A stretch of 13,572 nt of DNA. Origin: Deltaproteobacteria bacterium. GTDB lineage: Bacteria > Desulfobacterota > Syntrophia > Syntrophales > UBA2192. A model generated the notes under the pieces. It made no database searches. It saw only the letters and a list, made by a program, of their open reading frames with translations, and was not told the origin of the DNA. The position numbers and the translations under genes are program-made. Positions 1 to 6,935 of this stretch are shown one piece after another; the stretch's first letter is position 1, and each line of letters begins with the position of its first letter. The stretch lies in the NCBI GenBank assembly GCA_026388445.1, contig JAPLJU010000228.1, positions 1 to 13,572 on the forward strand. The letters are read 5' to 3'.

Positions 1-58
1 TTCCTGATGTGAGATTAAGCCTGTCTGTCATGGGATGAAGGGAAAAAACGAAAGCGGA

Positions 59-92
59 GGGGCTGCAGATGTGGCTATCTGCAGCCCCTTTT
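59..92 (+). terminator. Rho-independent terminator of a gene left of the window
   Basis: A perfect 12-bp inverted repeat (GGGGCTGCAGAT at 59-70 and its complement at 77-88) encloses a 6-base loop and is followed by TTTT. This is a classic intrinsic terminator for plus-strand transcription entering from the left. On the minus strand the stem is followed, after about seven bases, by a run of six T, so it may also stop read-through from the minus operon that ends at 158. Frame 1 of the window opens with a stop at 10-12 and frame 3 has a stop at 36-38; either could end the upstream gene, and the sequence does not say which. Confidence 0.85.
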
Positions 93-157
93 ATGTAAAG
101 TCGATTGATGCCAGCAAATCATCAGAACGGTCTGCGGGCACCAACCGCACATTCGCT

Positions 158-466
158 TTACGTCTCCAGGTCTTTTTTCATCCGATCGAAGTCCTCTTTC
201 GTGATCTCGCCTCTTGCGTAGCGTTTCTTCAGAACCTCCAGAGGCGTCTCCGTGCTTCCAGCTTTTCCCTTCTGCGTCTGGATAAAAAGATAGATTAGCA
301 CGCCTATGAGCGCGATGAAGATGATCCACATGAAAAACCCTCCGTAACCATAGTGCATCATCGGCCACCACCCACCACCCGGGCCGCCCATGGGCCCGTA
401 ACCGTCATACCGCGAGCAGGAACCCAAGCATGCCAGAAATAGCGAGACGAACACGAATCTTCGCAT
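158..466 (-). CDS. SHOCT-domain lipoprotein, single membrane span
   Basis: Predicted 102-residue envelope protein, last of a three-gene minus operon. The start at 466 is preferred because GGAGGG lies 9 bases upstream; an in-frame ATG at 499 would overlap the preceding gene and has no ribosome site. The N-terminus (MRRFVFVSLF...) is a signal peptide with a lipobox LGSC at about residues 14-17. Next comes a Gly/Met/Tyr/Trp-rich stretch (GYGPMGG, WWPMMHYGYGG), a strongly hydrophobic segment at about 44-62, and a C-terminal SHOCT helix pair at about 74-101 (LKKRYARGEITKEDF). SHOCT is a short oligomerisation domain found at protein ends; no enzymatic role is known. It is unclear whether the Cys is lipidated or whether the second hydrophobic segment is the functional anchor. 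The gene follows the DUF302 gene by 19 bases, so co-translation is likely. Its Met/Gly-rich stretch resembles that of the first gene of the operon. Confidence 0.85.
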   Translation of the reverse strand: MRRFVFVSLFLACLGSCSRYDGYGPMGGPGGGWWPMMHYGYGGFFMWIIFIALIGVLIYLFIQTQKGKAGSTETPLEVLKKRYARGEITKEDFDRMKKDLET

Positions 467-485
467 ATCGTCAATCCCTCCACTT

Positions 486-884
486 TTACTCTTGCTCATT
501 TACGGCGTCGAAGGCTTTCTTCAGATGCCTTTCCACTGTTTCGGCGATCTTCCTGAGGTCCGGATTATCGATCATCTCCATGGCAAGCGTTGGCCTTAGG
601 ACAGAAATGGCCGTTTTGTCCGCCTTCTCGTAGACGATCACGCTGCAGGGGATCGTCAAACCGATATTTTCCTCCGCCAGGATCGACATGAAGGCATTCC
701 GGGGGTTGCAGGCACCCAGAATAAGATATTTTCTGGAATCAACACCGAGCTTCTCTTTCAATTTCACCTTCCCGTCGATTTCCGTAAGTGTCCCAAAACC
801 TTCTTCTTTCAGCGCTTCCATCACTTTTTCAACAACGGCTTCGTAAGGGAGATTCAAGTCCTTGGTGAATGAGTAGTGAATCAT
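486..884 (-). CDS. DUF302 family protein
   Basis: Complete 132-residue protein, the usual size of a stand-alone DUF302 domain. The family signature is clear: YLILGACNPRNA at about 53-64, then E72 and IGLTIPCSVIVYE at about 74-86. Two cysteines, C59 (GACNP) and C80 (IPCSV), sit at the positions where the family usually has them, but no biochemical activity is established. There is no signal peptide or membrane span, so it is probably cytoplasmic. The start ATG has an AGAGG sequence about 8 bases upstream. It lies 58 bases after the ZraP-like gene and 19 bases before the SHOCT gene in one transcription unit. In other bacteria DUF302 genes often occur with sulfur, metal or envelope-stress genes, which fits this operon; the precise job is unknown. 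Confidence 0.9.
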   Translation of the reverse strand: MIHYSFTKDLNLPYEAVVEKVMEALKEEGFGTLTEIDGKVKLKEKLGVDSRKYLILGACNPRNAFMSILAEENIGLTIPCSVIVYEKADKTAISVLRPTLAMEMIDNPDLRKIAETVERHLKKAFDAVNEQE

Positions 885-942
885 CTATGCGACCTCTTTC
901 ACGAAGTGAGCTGCAGACGGCGGCTTGCCGGCTGCAACACTG

Positions 943-1374
943 TTAATGCCAGCACACTGAAGGATTCTTATCCCGGATCTTCTGCCGGAGTTCGAGCATC
1001 TCCTTCTCCAGCTTGGACAGCGCTTCGGGCTTTGCCTTCGGGTCGTTCACCGCCTCGTTATATTCATATCTCTTCATGTGAAGCTCTTTGCGAAGTCCGG
1101 CGGTCTCATTCAAGAACTTTTGGCATGCTTCACTTGGGGGTTGACGGTATCCCCTCGATCCCTGCATCATACCAGGCCCCATGCCGTAGCCACCACCATA
1201 TCCGGGTCCCATGCCGTAACCTCCCCGGGTACCGCCAGGCCGGTCGCAATAGGGACAATAAAAATCGTCATCACCTCCGCCCCATCCCGGACTCGTTTGA
1301 GCTTTTGCATCTGCATTGAAGAAGAACAAACTTCCCAGGACCACCATGGCTAAAATAAGAATGACTTTCTTCAT
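943..1374 (-). CDS. ZraP/Spy-like periplasmic metal-sensor or chaperone protein
   Basis: Predicted 143-residue exported protein, first gene of the minus operon. Residues 1-25 are a signal peptide ending near ADAKAQ. A mature Gly/Tyr/Met-rich region follows (about 50-72) containing two copies of GYGMGPG ten residues apart. The C-terminal half (about 82-137) is helical and charged, with the LRKELHMKRYEYNEAV and LEKEMLELRQKI pattern of ZraP/Spy/CpxP-like proteins, which bind metal or act as periplasmic chaperones. Candidate metal or redox residues are CPYC (C40, C43), C84 and the C-terminal CWH (C141, H143). The start is secure: AAAGGAGGT lies 8 bases upstream. ZraP of enteric bacteria binds zinc and feeds back on a two-component system; transfer of that role here is inference. 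Confidence 0.85.
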   Translation of the reverse strand: MKKVILILAMVVLGSLFFFNADAKAQTSPGWGGGDDDFYCPYCDRPGGTRGGYGMGPGYGGGYGMGPGMMQGSRGYRQPPSEACQKFLNETAGLRKELHMKRYEYNEAVNDPKAKPEALSKLEKEMLELRQKIRDKNPSVCWH

Positions 1375-1802
1375 CTTTAGGTACCTCCTTTCTTGGGTAA
1401 ACTCTTTACATCGGTTAAAGGTCGCTTGAATTCTTTACCTTTTCTTAAACCTCGATCCGGGACGGCTGGAGAGAATTCATAATTTCTTAGAGGTACCGTG
1501 AGATTCAGAAAATGTTTTTCAATTCACTAATATTAAAACAATATAGGGGGACTTTTACAATCGGTCAGGTACTGATCTCAGACTTCAAAATACCTGATTT
1601 CTACCTAAGGAAATGGATGACAAGGTTCTACCGGGTGAGCGGGTTTAGAGTAAGACTCGAACCCAGAGGAAGGCAGTCGGGGATTTTCATTTTCGGTGAG
1701 GCCATCTCGCCGATAAAGTATTCGTTCCGGAAACATCAAAGTAAATCGGATCTCTTTGACCGAAGAGGAATTTATAGATATGAAAGAAAAGGTGGTACTG
1801 GA
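1375..1802. other. 428-base gap without a convincing gene
   Basis: This lies between the start of the ZraP-like gene and the end of the rubrerythrin gene, which are both on the minus strand. It should carry the promoter of the ZraP-like operon; a candidate is listed separately. A 102-codon plus-strand reading frame (1512-1820) is open, but it has no ribosome site, runs into the rubrerythrin 3' end and shows no family resemblance. A hairpin with an 8-bp stem (1693-1700 with 1706-1713, one G:T pair) lacks a T-run on either strand, so I do not call it a terminator. Nothing else stands out. Confidence 0.6.
1532..1560 (-). promoter_or_regulatory. Candidate sigma-70 promoter for the ZraP-DUF302-SHOCT operon
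   Basis: Read on the minus strand there is TTGTAA, 17 bases, then TTTAAT (4/6 and 5/6 matches to the sigma-70 consensus). It would give a leader of about 150 bases before the ATG at 1374. No -24/-12 sigma-54 element, as used by enteric zraP, was seen. This is a weak call based on consensus alone. Confidence 0.3.
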
Positions 1803-2381
1803 TTAATAATTTTCCGCTAGCACCTCATAGAAAGCCTGCGGGGATTGACAGGCCGGGCAGAGCCGGGGCACCTCTTTCCCCTCCAGGACATACCCGCAGT
1901 TCGTGCAATGCCACTTCACGGACATATTCTTTTTAAAGACTTCGTTTTTTCCGAGGTTGTCCATCAGCCTTTTGAACCGGTCCTCATGGAATTTTTCTGC
2001 GACGGCAATGTGTTTAAATGTGCTCGCGATCTCAGGGAAGTTTTCCTCTCTGGCAATCCTCGCGAAGTCTTCATAATGAAGGGTCCAGGCCGCATTTTCT
2101 CCGGCCACGGCGGCCTTCAGATTGGTTTTCGTGTCCGAGGCCGCCCCCGACGGGAAAGTGGCTGTCATCTCGACACCTCCGCCTTCCAGATATTGAAAGA
2201 AAGCCCTGGCGTGCGTCCTTTCGTTATTCGCCGTGTCCAGAAAAATGTTTGCGATTTGCTCATACCCCTCTTTTCTGGCGGCTTCTGCAAAATAGGAATA
2301 TCGATTAAAGGTCTGTGATTCGCCTGCAAATGCCGCCATAAGGTTTTTTTCCGTCCGCGTTCCCTTGATCGTGTTTTTCAT
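1803..2381 (-). CDS. rbr: Rubrerythrin with an altered diiron site
   Basis: 192-residue rubrerythrin, the normal length: an N-terminal four-helix ferritin-like domain (about 1-140) and a C-terminal rubredoxin-like FeS4 domain. The family reduces hydrogen peroxide in the cytoplasm of anaerobes. The start at 2381 is chosen because AGGAG lies 6 bases before the following AGGGGT-ATG; an upstream in-frame codon at 2396 has no such site. Visible ligands: E21 (GESQ), E54 and H57 (NERTHA), E95 (AGEN), E129 and H132 (AEKFHE); rubredoxin cysteines in CTNCG and CPAC. Compared with the ungapped family pattern GExxE(Y/W)T, the second Glu of that motif, the redox-switch ligand E97 of the Desulfovibrio vulgaris protein, is A98 here (GENAAWT). 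No other ligand is lost. The gene stands alone on the minus strand, divergent from the RNase gene across a palindrome-rich spacer. Confidence 0.95.
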   Translation of the reverse strand: MKNTIKGTRTEKNLMAAFAGESQTFNRYSYFAEAARKEGYEQIANIFLDTANNERTHARAFFQYLEGGGVEMTATFPSGAASDTKTNLKAAVAGENAAWTLHYEDFARIAREENFPEIASTFKHIAVAEKFHEDRFKRLMDNLGKNEVFKKNMSVKWHCTNCGYVLEGKEVPRLCPACQSPQAFYEVLAENY

Positions 2382-2440
2382 ACCCCTCTCCTGCATTTTG
2401 TATTCTGAGGTCTACAACGGAAAGACTTGCCGTGATCCCG

Positions 2441-2476
2441 AGAACTATCTGTAAATACAGTAACCCAAATAGTTCT
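2441..2476. promoter_or_regulatory. Nested palindrome, candidate operator in the divergent spacer
   Basis: An outer inverted repeat AGAACTAT (2441-2448) / ATAGTTCT (2469-2476) encloses an inner perfect palindrome CTGTA-AA-TACAG (2449-2460). It lies between the divergent rubrerythrin and RNase genes, about 60 bases from the rubrerythrin ATG and about 50 from the RNase ATG, so it could act on either. The bound factor is unknown; it does not match a PerR or Fur box that I recognise. It could instead be a hairpin in a transcript leader. Confidence 0.5.
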
Positions 2477-2490
2477 GGTATTCAATACCA
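2476..2490. promoter_or_regulatory. Perfect 15-base palindrome, candidate operator
   Basis: TGGTATT-C-AATACCA is a perfect 7-bp inverted repeat around a single central base, immediately next to the nested palindrome at 2441-2476. A dyad with a one-base centre is typical of a dimeric repressor site rather than a hairpin. Its position 33 bases before the RNase start suggests control of that gene or of both divergent genes. No regulator can be named. Confidence 0.5.
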
Positions 2491-2522
2491 ATGGTGGCAA
2501 TTCGCAAGACACGGTCCGGCAC

Positions 2523-3965
2523 ATGTTTTCTAAAATTGATATTTACCTCTGCCCCATGTACAATATAAAAAATTATTTTTCCGAGAAGGCCCTGAAGGAG
2601 TTGGAAGGACTTACAGCCTCTCCATCGAAAATGGGAGACGAGGCACGGGACCTGCGCGATCTTTTGTGGTGCTCCATCGACAACGATGACTCCAGGGACC
2701 TCGATCAGCTTACAGTTGCCAAGGCTTTGGAAGACAACGCCGTCAAGATCTTCGTGGCTGTGGCCGACGTGGATTTCATGGTCAAAAAGAGCCGGGCCAT
2801 CGATGGACACGCCCGCCATAACACGACGTCCATTTACACCTCCGCCGAAGTCTTCTCCATGCTGCCCGAGCAGCTATCCACCGATCTCACATCCCTCAAC
2901 CACGGGGAAGATCGTCCGGCGCTCGTGGTCGAGATGATCATCGGAGACGATGGGAGATGCCAGAGGGCAGAAATCTATCGAGCTGTGGTCCGCAATCATG
3001 CAAAGCTCACCTATAATTCTCTCGCCCTGTGGCTTGAAGGGAATGGTCCGATGCCTGAGGCGGTCCATGCAGTGAGGGGTCTGGATGAAAACCTGCGCAT
3101 CCAGGATCAGGTGGCCAAGCGGCTCAGGGCCTTGCGTTACGAACACGGCGCTCTCAACCTGGAAACGGTGGAGGCGCGTCCGGTTTTTGACGGAGGCGAG
3201 ATCCGGGAACTCCGGGTTGACAGAAAGAGCCGGGCAAAGGAGCTCATCGAGGATTTTATGATTGCGGCCAATAGTGAAACCGCAACTTATCTCGAATCCC
3301 TGAATTTTCCCTCGATCCGGCGCGTTGTTCATGCTCCCAAACGCTGGGATCGCATTGTGAAGCTCGTTTCAGAATATGGATATCAGCTACCTGATGAACC
3401 TGATTCGACAGCGTTGGAAAAGTTTCTGATGAAGCAGAGGGCTGTAGATCCCCTTCGCTTTCACGATTTGTCCCAGATGATCATAAAGCTGATCGGACGG
3501 GGGGAATATGTGGCAGAATACCCGGGGGATAAGACTGAGGGACACTTCGGACTTGCCGTGAAGCACTACACACACTCGACAGCCCCTAACCGCCGTTTTC
3601 CCGACCTGGTCACGCAGCGGCTTTTGAAAGCGGCGATTGACGGGTCGCCGGCGCCCTATGGACGATATGAATTGAACGAGCTGGCCCAACACTGCACCGC
3701 AAAGGAGGACGATGCAAACAAGGTCGAAAGACTTGTGCGTAAATCGGCTGCGGCGTTGCTCTTATCATCCAGAATCGGGGAGCAATTTGAGGCCGTCGTC
3801 ACAGGAGCGGCGCCCAAGGGGACATGGGTCCGTATCCTTCATCAGCCGATCGAGGGGAAGCTGGTCGAAGGGTTCGAGGGGGTCGATGTGGGTGATCGCA
3901 TCCTGGTCAAACTGATTCATACGGATGTGGACAGGGGCTTCATTGATTTCAATAGAGTCGACTAA
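2523..3965 (+). CDS. RNB-domain ribonuclease (RNase II/R family) with C-terminal S1-like domain
   Basis: 480-residue predicted 3'-5' exoribonuclease. The RNB catalytic domain spans about 42-370. The active-site loop SIDNDDSRDLDQ (51-62) gives D53, D59 and D61, matching E. coli RNase II D201, D207 and D209; the fourth acidic position (D210) is Q62. Other RNB hallmarks are EDFMIAAN (243-250) and HYTHSTAPNRRFPDL (348-362). Residues about 418-478 form a short S1-like RNA-binding domain. The N-terminal cold-shock domains of RNase II/R are absent, so this is the compact branch found in many bacteria, shorter than the roughly 640-residue RNase II. The start is uncertain: no ribosome site precedes 2523, and the internal Met12 (2556) has none either. 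It is followed 31 bases later by the LOG-like gene, probably in the same operon. It may trim structured or damaged RNA under stress; substrate unknown. Confidence 0.92.
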   Translation: MFSKIDIYLCPMYNIKNYFSEKALKELEGLTASPSKMGDEARDLRDLLWCSIDNDDSRDLDQLTVAKALEDNAVKIFVAVADVDFMVKKSRAIDGHARHNTTSIYTSAEVFSMLPEQLSTDLTSLNHGEDRPALVVEMIIGDDGRCQRAEIYRAVVRNHAKLTYNSLALWLEGNGPMPEAVHAVRGLDENLRIQDQVAKRLRALRYEHGALNLETVEARPVFDGGEIRELRVDRKSRAKELIEDFMIAANSETATYLESLNFPSIRRVVHAPKRWDRIVKLVSEYGYQLPDEPDSTALEKFLMKQRAVDPLRFHDLSQMIIKLIGRGEYVAEYPGDKTEGHFGLAVKHYTHSTAPNRRFPDLVTQRLLKAAIDGSPAPYGRYELNELAQHCTAKEDDANKVERLVRKSAAALLLSSRIGEQFEAVVTGAAPKGTWVRILHQPIEGKLVEGFEGVDVGDRILVKLIHTDVDRGFIDFNRVD

Positions 3966-3996
3966 ACTTGCCGCCAAAACGGGTAGAGGAGGAGAG

Positions 3997-4596
3997 ATGA
4001 AGCTGAAAGTGGGAGTCATGGGGTCTGCAACGGGTATCCTGTCCAGAAAGCAGAAGGAGCTTGCCTATGAACTGGGTCGGGCGATCGCGCAAAACGACTG
4101 TATCACCATCACGGGCGCATGTCCGGGACTTCCCCTGGAGTCCGCAAAGGGTGCGACCGAGGCCGGCGGCCTGGTTGTGGGAATATCACCGGCTCTGAGC
4201 GAATGGGAACACGTCAACCGCTATCATTCGCCCGTTTCATATCATGATGTTCTGATATTCACGGGAAGCGGGCTCATGGGAAGGGAAGTCGTCAATATCC
4301 GAAGTTCGGACGTCGTAATCATCATTGGTGGCCGTTCAGGTACGCTTGGAGAGTTCTCCATTGCCTATGACAAGGGGAAACTGATCGGGATTCTCCTGGG
4401 GACGGGCGGCATCGCCGCCGAGATCAAGAATATTGTGAAGAAGATAAGGAAAAGGACCGGGGCCAGGATCATGTACGGCGATCATCCTGGGTCCATCGTC
4501 AAAAAGCTCGTCAAGTACTTTAAAAGCGTGCATTACAAGCACCCCAGCGTTCATCAAATCCCTGAGGAGAATTCGGCAAAGACCTCACGGGGGTAG
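3997..4596 (+). CDS. LOG-like (TIGR00725-type) Rossmann-fold nucleotide-binding protein
   Basis: 199-residue cytoplasmic protein of the SLOG/LOG superfamily (annotated elsewhere as 'lysine decarboxylase-like' or TIGR00725). The start at 3997 is fixed by GAGGAGGAGAG just upstream; an upstream in-frame ATG (3925) lies inside the RNase gene. Signature parts: VGVMGSA (5-11), ITITGACPGLPLESAKGA (36-53), GREVVNIRSSD (95-105), and GGRSGTLGEF (111-120), which is this branch's form of the PGGxGTxxE motif with E119 as the expected catalytic Glu. True LOG enzymes hydrolyse nucleoside monophosphates to free base and ribose 5-phosphate; the substrate of this branch is not established. The last 20 residues (polar, His/Pro/Ser-rich) extend beyond the fold. 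It is 31 bases downstream of the RNase gene, so both may act on RNA or nucleotide products; that link is inference. Confidence 0.88.
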   Translation: MKLKVGVMGSATGILSRKQKELAYELGRAIAQNDCITITGACPGLPLESAKGATEAGGLVVGISPALSEWEHVNRYHSPVSYHDVLIFTGSGLMGREVVNIRSSDVVIIIGGRSGTLGEFSIAYDKGKLIGILLGTGGIAAEIKNIVKKIRKRTGARIMYGDHPGSIVKKLVKYFKSVHYKHPSVHQIPEENSAKTSRG

Positions 4597-4664
4597 GGTA
4601 CGATTTGTTTTTCCCGAGTCCATCAACCTTCAAATAAATTCAAGTCTCACCTGGAGGATACCTG

Positions 4665-5006
4665 ATGAGAAAATCCCTTAAAGCGGCATTCTTGTCCTTC
4701 CTCTTCCCCGGCTTGGGAGAGATTTATCTCCGTCGATTCTGGCGGGGTGTCATGATCATGCTCCCCGTACTTTTGGGAATTGGGGTTATCATCGCCATGA
4801 CCATTGCCAGAGTTTCCGAAGATCTTAAGAAGATCGAAGCCGGGGGCGGTACAGTCGATATGACAACGATTAATCATTTAGCCAATGCGATCTCCTCAGG
4901 CCCCTCCCTTTATTATAAAATCATATTACTCCTTGTCATGGGCATCTGGCTTTACTCCATCATTGACGCCTATCGGCTCGGGAAAAAAATAGAATCTGCC
5001 ATTTAA
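4665..5006 (+). CDS. Small membrane protein with TM2/DUF-like N-terminal motif
   Basis: 113-residue inner-membrane protein of unknown function. A clear ribosome site (CTGGAGG, 7 bases before ATG) fixes the start. The N-terminus has the motif SFLFPGLGEIYLRRFWRG (11-28), common to short TM2-like proteins, then a membrane span at about 29-49, a polar loop (about 50-80, Asp/Glu/Lys and a GGG stretch) and a second span at about 83-104 ending in DAYRLGKK. The first hydrophobic segment (about 7-22) may be a re-entrant helix. It follows the LOG-like gene by 68 bases and could be the last gene of that operon. No catalytic residues are visible and I do not propose a function. Confidence 0.75.
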   Translation: MRKSLKAAFLSFLFPGLGEIYLRRFWRGVMIMLPVLLGIGVIIAMTIARVSEDLKKIEAGGGTVDMTTINHLANAISSGPSLYYKIILLLVMGIWLYSIIDAYRLGKKIESAI

Positions 5007-5202
5007 GGATTTAACTCGGTCATTGGTAACATCGGCATTTCAATGCTCCATAAGCACTGTTTCACCCGCATGGGGTATGAACATATCGTTCGGTATCTGA
5101 GAACGTTTCGCGAAAATTCCATAGAGATAAGAGGTCGTCAAGTGGGATGATGAAGGTGAGATCCGGAGATCCACATCAGTCTCATGAGCCGCTGAATAAA
5201 CA

Positions 5203-6487
5203 ATGAACGAAGCAGCATCGACGCATCAGATGAAATTTATCCTGCGGGCGCTGCGTCACAGGAACTACCGTCTTTTCTTCGGTGGACAGGGTGTATCTCT
5301 CATCGGTACCTGGATGCAGCAGATTGCCATGAGTTGGCTGGTCTACCGTCTCACGGATTCTCCCTTTCTCCTCGGGGTCGTCGCGTTTACGAGTCAGATT
5401 CCGGCTTTACTTTTTTCGCCCATCGCCGGTGTCTATGCAGACCGATGGAATCGTTACCATCTTCTGATTGTGACCCAGTCATTCGCCAGCGTGCAGGCCT
5501 TCATTCTAGCTTTCCTGACGCTTTCGGGGATCGTGCAGGTCTGGCACCTGATCCTGCTGAGTTTCTTCCTGGGCGTGGTAAATTCTTTTGATATCCCCAT
5601 CCGTCAATCCTTCGTTGTCGAGCTGCTGGAGCGGAAAGAGGATCTGGGAAACGCCATCGCCCTGAATTCATCCCTTTTCAATGGTGCGAGGCTCGTCGGT
5701 CCATCCATTGCCGGGATCGTGATCGCCCTCGTGGGAGAGGGGATCTGTTTCCTCCTGAACGCCATCAGCTTTTTCGCAATCATCATCGCTCTTCTGGCCA
5801 TGCGGATCCCGAAAAAAGAGATATGGAGCGGGCACACGCACCTGCGAGAAGACTCAAAGAAGGATATCGTTATATCCGGGACTTCATCCCCATCCGGTAT
5901 ATCCTGCTGCAGCTTTCCCTGATGAGCTTCATGGGCATGCCCTTTTTGGTCCTCCTCCCGGTTTTTGCCAGGGATATTCTCCACGGCGGTTCCCACACAC
6001 TCGGATTTCTCATGGGTGCCTCGGGTTTCGGGGCGCTCATGGGCGCGCTCTTCCTGGCATCGCGGAAAACGGTTCCGGGATGGGCAGGCTGATCGCCCTG
6101 ATGTCCGGCATATTCGGGGTGGGGATCGTCGCCTTTGCCCTATCGAAGGTTCTTCTCTTTTCGATCGTCATGATGCTTGTGACCGGCTTCGGCATGATGG
6201 TGCAGATGGTGGCCAGCAACAACATTCTTCAGACCATTGTCGACGAGGACAAACGAGGGCGCGTCATGAGCTTCTTTGCCATGTCCTTCATGGGGGTGGC
6301 GCCCTTCGGAAGCCTTTTTGCCGGATCACTGGCATCGAGGATCGGTGCACCGGACACGCTTGTGATAACGGGAATGTGCTGTATTCTCGGAGCGCTTCTT
6401 TTTTACAGGAAACTCCCCGAGATCCGAAAAATCGTTCGCCCGATTTATCAGAAAATGGGGATCATGCCGGAGATGCCCCTGGAGTGA
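5203..6487 (+). pseudogene. MFS exporter (EntS/MFS_3-like), broken by two frameshifts
   Basis: The coding sequence is clear but falls in three successive frames. Frame 1 (from ATG 5203) carries the N-terminal half of a major facilitator exporter: RNYRLFFGGQGVSLIGTWMQ, then spans and the GVYADRWNR loop. Homology leaves that frame at about 5853 and continues in frame 3 (LKEGYRYIRDF... GFLMGASGFGALMG) to about 6080, then in frame 2 (GRLIALMSGIF... to the stop at 6485-6487). Each shift is equivalent to one missing base: GAC-TCA would read GAC-CTC, and GGA-TGGGC would read GGA-(C/T)TGGGC. Adding two bases gives a 428-residue protein with 12 expected spans, the usual family size. No slippery heptamer is seen, and the first frame would otherwise stop at 5922. 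No good ribosome site precedes 5203. Either a decaying gene or two sequencing errors. Confidence 0.85.
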
Positions 6488-6935
6488 GACGCGTTCGGAC
6501 GCGTGCAGCCTTCATAGCCATCCATCGACACCCTCTCATGGACCTGGTGAGAGTCAACGGTTCCTTGCTCAGAAGACAGATGTTCCGGCGACGGATCGCG
6601 CGATGCCGGGATGCGTTCTCCAAGAGTTGAATTTTGAGCGGTCCCCCCCTGTCCGGACCCACCCGTCATCTTGGGATTTATAGACAAATCTGTCAGAATC
6701 TCATCCATTTGCTGAGACGAAACTAAGGCTTTTGGAAGTGTAAACTCAGTACCCACCCGATAGATATTTTCAAGGAAATAAACTCTAATTACATTGGAAA
6801 ATATCATCGATTGACTTTTGCGGTAAAACAAATTTGGCGGGACCGTCTGGTTTATATTGAGACGTGCTCGCCCGTCACCCGCACAGGGTGGATTTCGTAA
6901 AACTTGCTCAACTTCCAGAAGAAAGTGAGGGCATT
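6488..6935. other. 448-base gap between the MFS pseudogene and usp
   Basis: No convincing gene is present. Just after the MFS stop is a short hairpin, ACGCGT-TCGG-ACGCGT (6489-6504), without a T-run. A minus-strand frame (6448-6831) is open but starts with TTG, lacks a ribosome site and includes part of the MFS 3' end. Composition changes sharply: 6488-6660 is GC-rich and contains a CCCCCC run, whereas 6670-6830 is AT-rich. The AT-rich half should hold the promoter for the usp gene, but the TTGACT at 6811 has no good -10 box at the right distance. The junction could be a remnant of a mobile element (see findings). Confidence 0.5.

Noticed and set aside
1..58. End of a coding sequence at the left edge
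   Set aside because: All three plus frames hit a stop within 38 bases, so which, if any, is the upstream gene cannot be decided.
1693..1713. Hairpin as terminator of the rubrerythrin gene
   Set aside because: An 8-bp stem is present, but no T-run follows on the minus strand (an A-run does).
1512..1820. Plus-strand open frame of 102 codons
   Set aside because: No ribosome site, no recognisable motif, and it overlaps the rubrerythrin 3' end on the other strand and the likely promoter of the ZraP-like operon.
5043..5150. 35-codon plus-strand open frame before the MFS gene
   Set aside because: No ribosome site and no known relation; too short to support.
5848..5862. Programmed -1 frameshifting in the MFS gene
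   Set aside because: No canonical slippery heptamer or following structure is seen, and a second shift of the same kind occurs at 6080, so indels are more likely.
6448..6831. Minus-strand open frame of 127 codons
   Set aside because: Starts with TTG, lacks a ribosome site and runs into the 3' end of the MFS gene; composition changes in the middle. Treated as non-coding.
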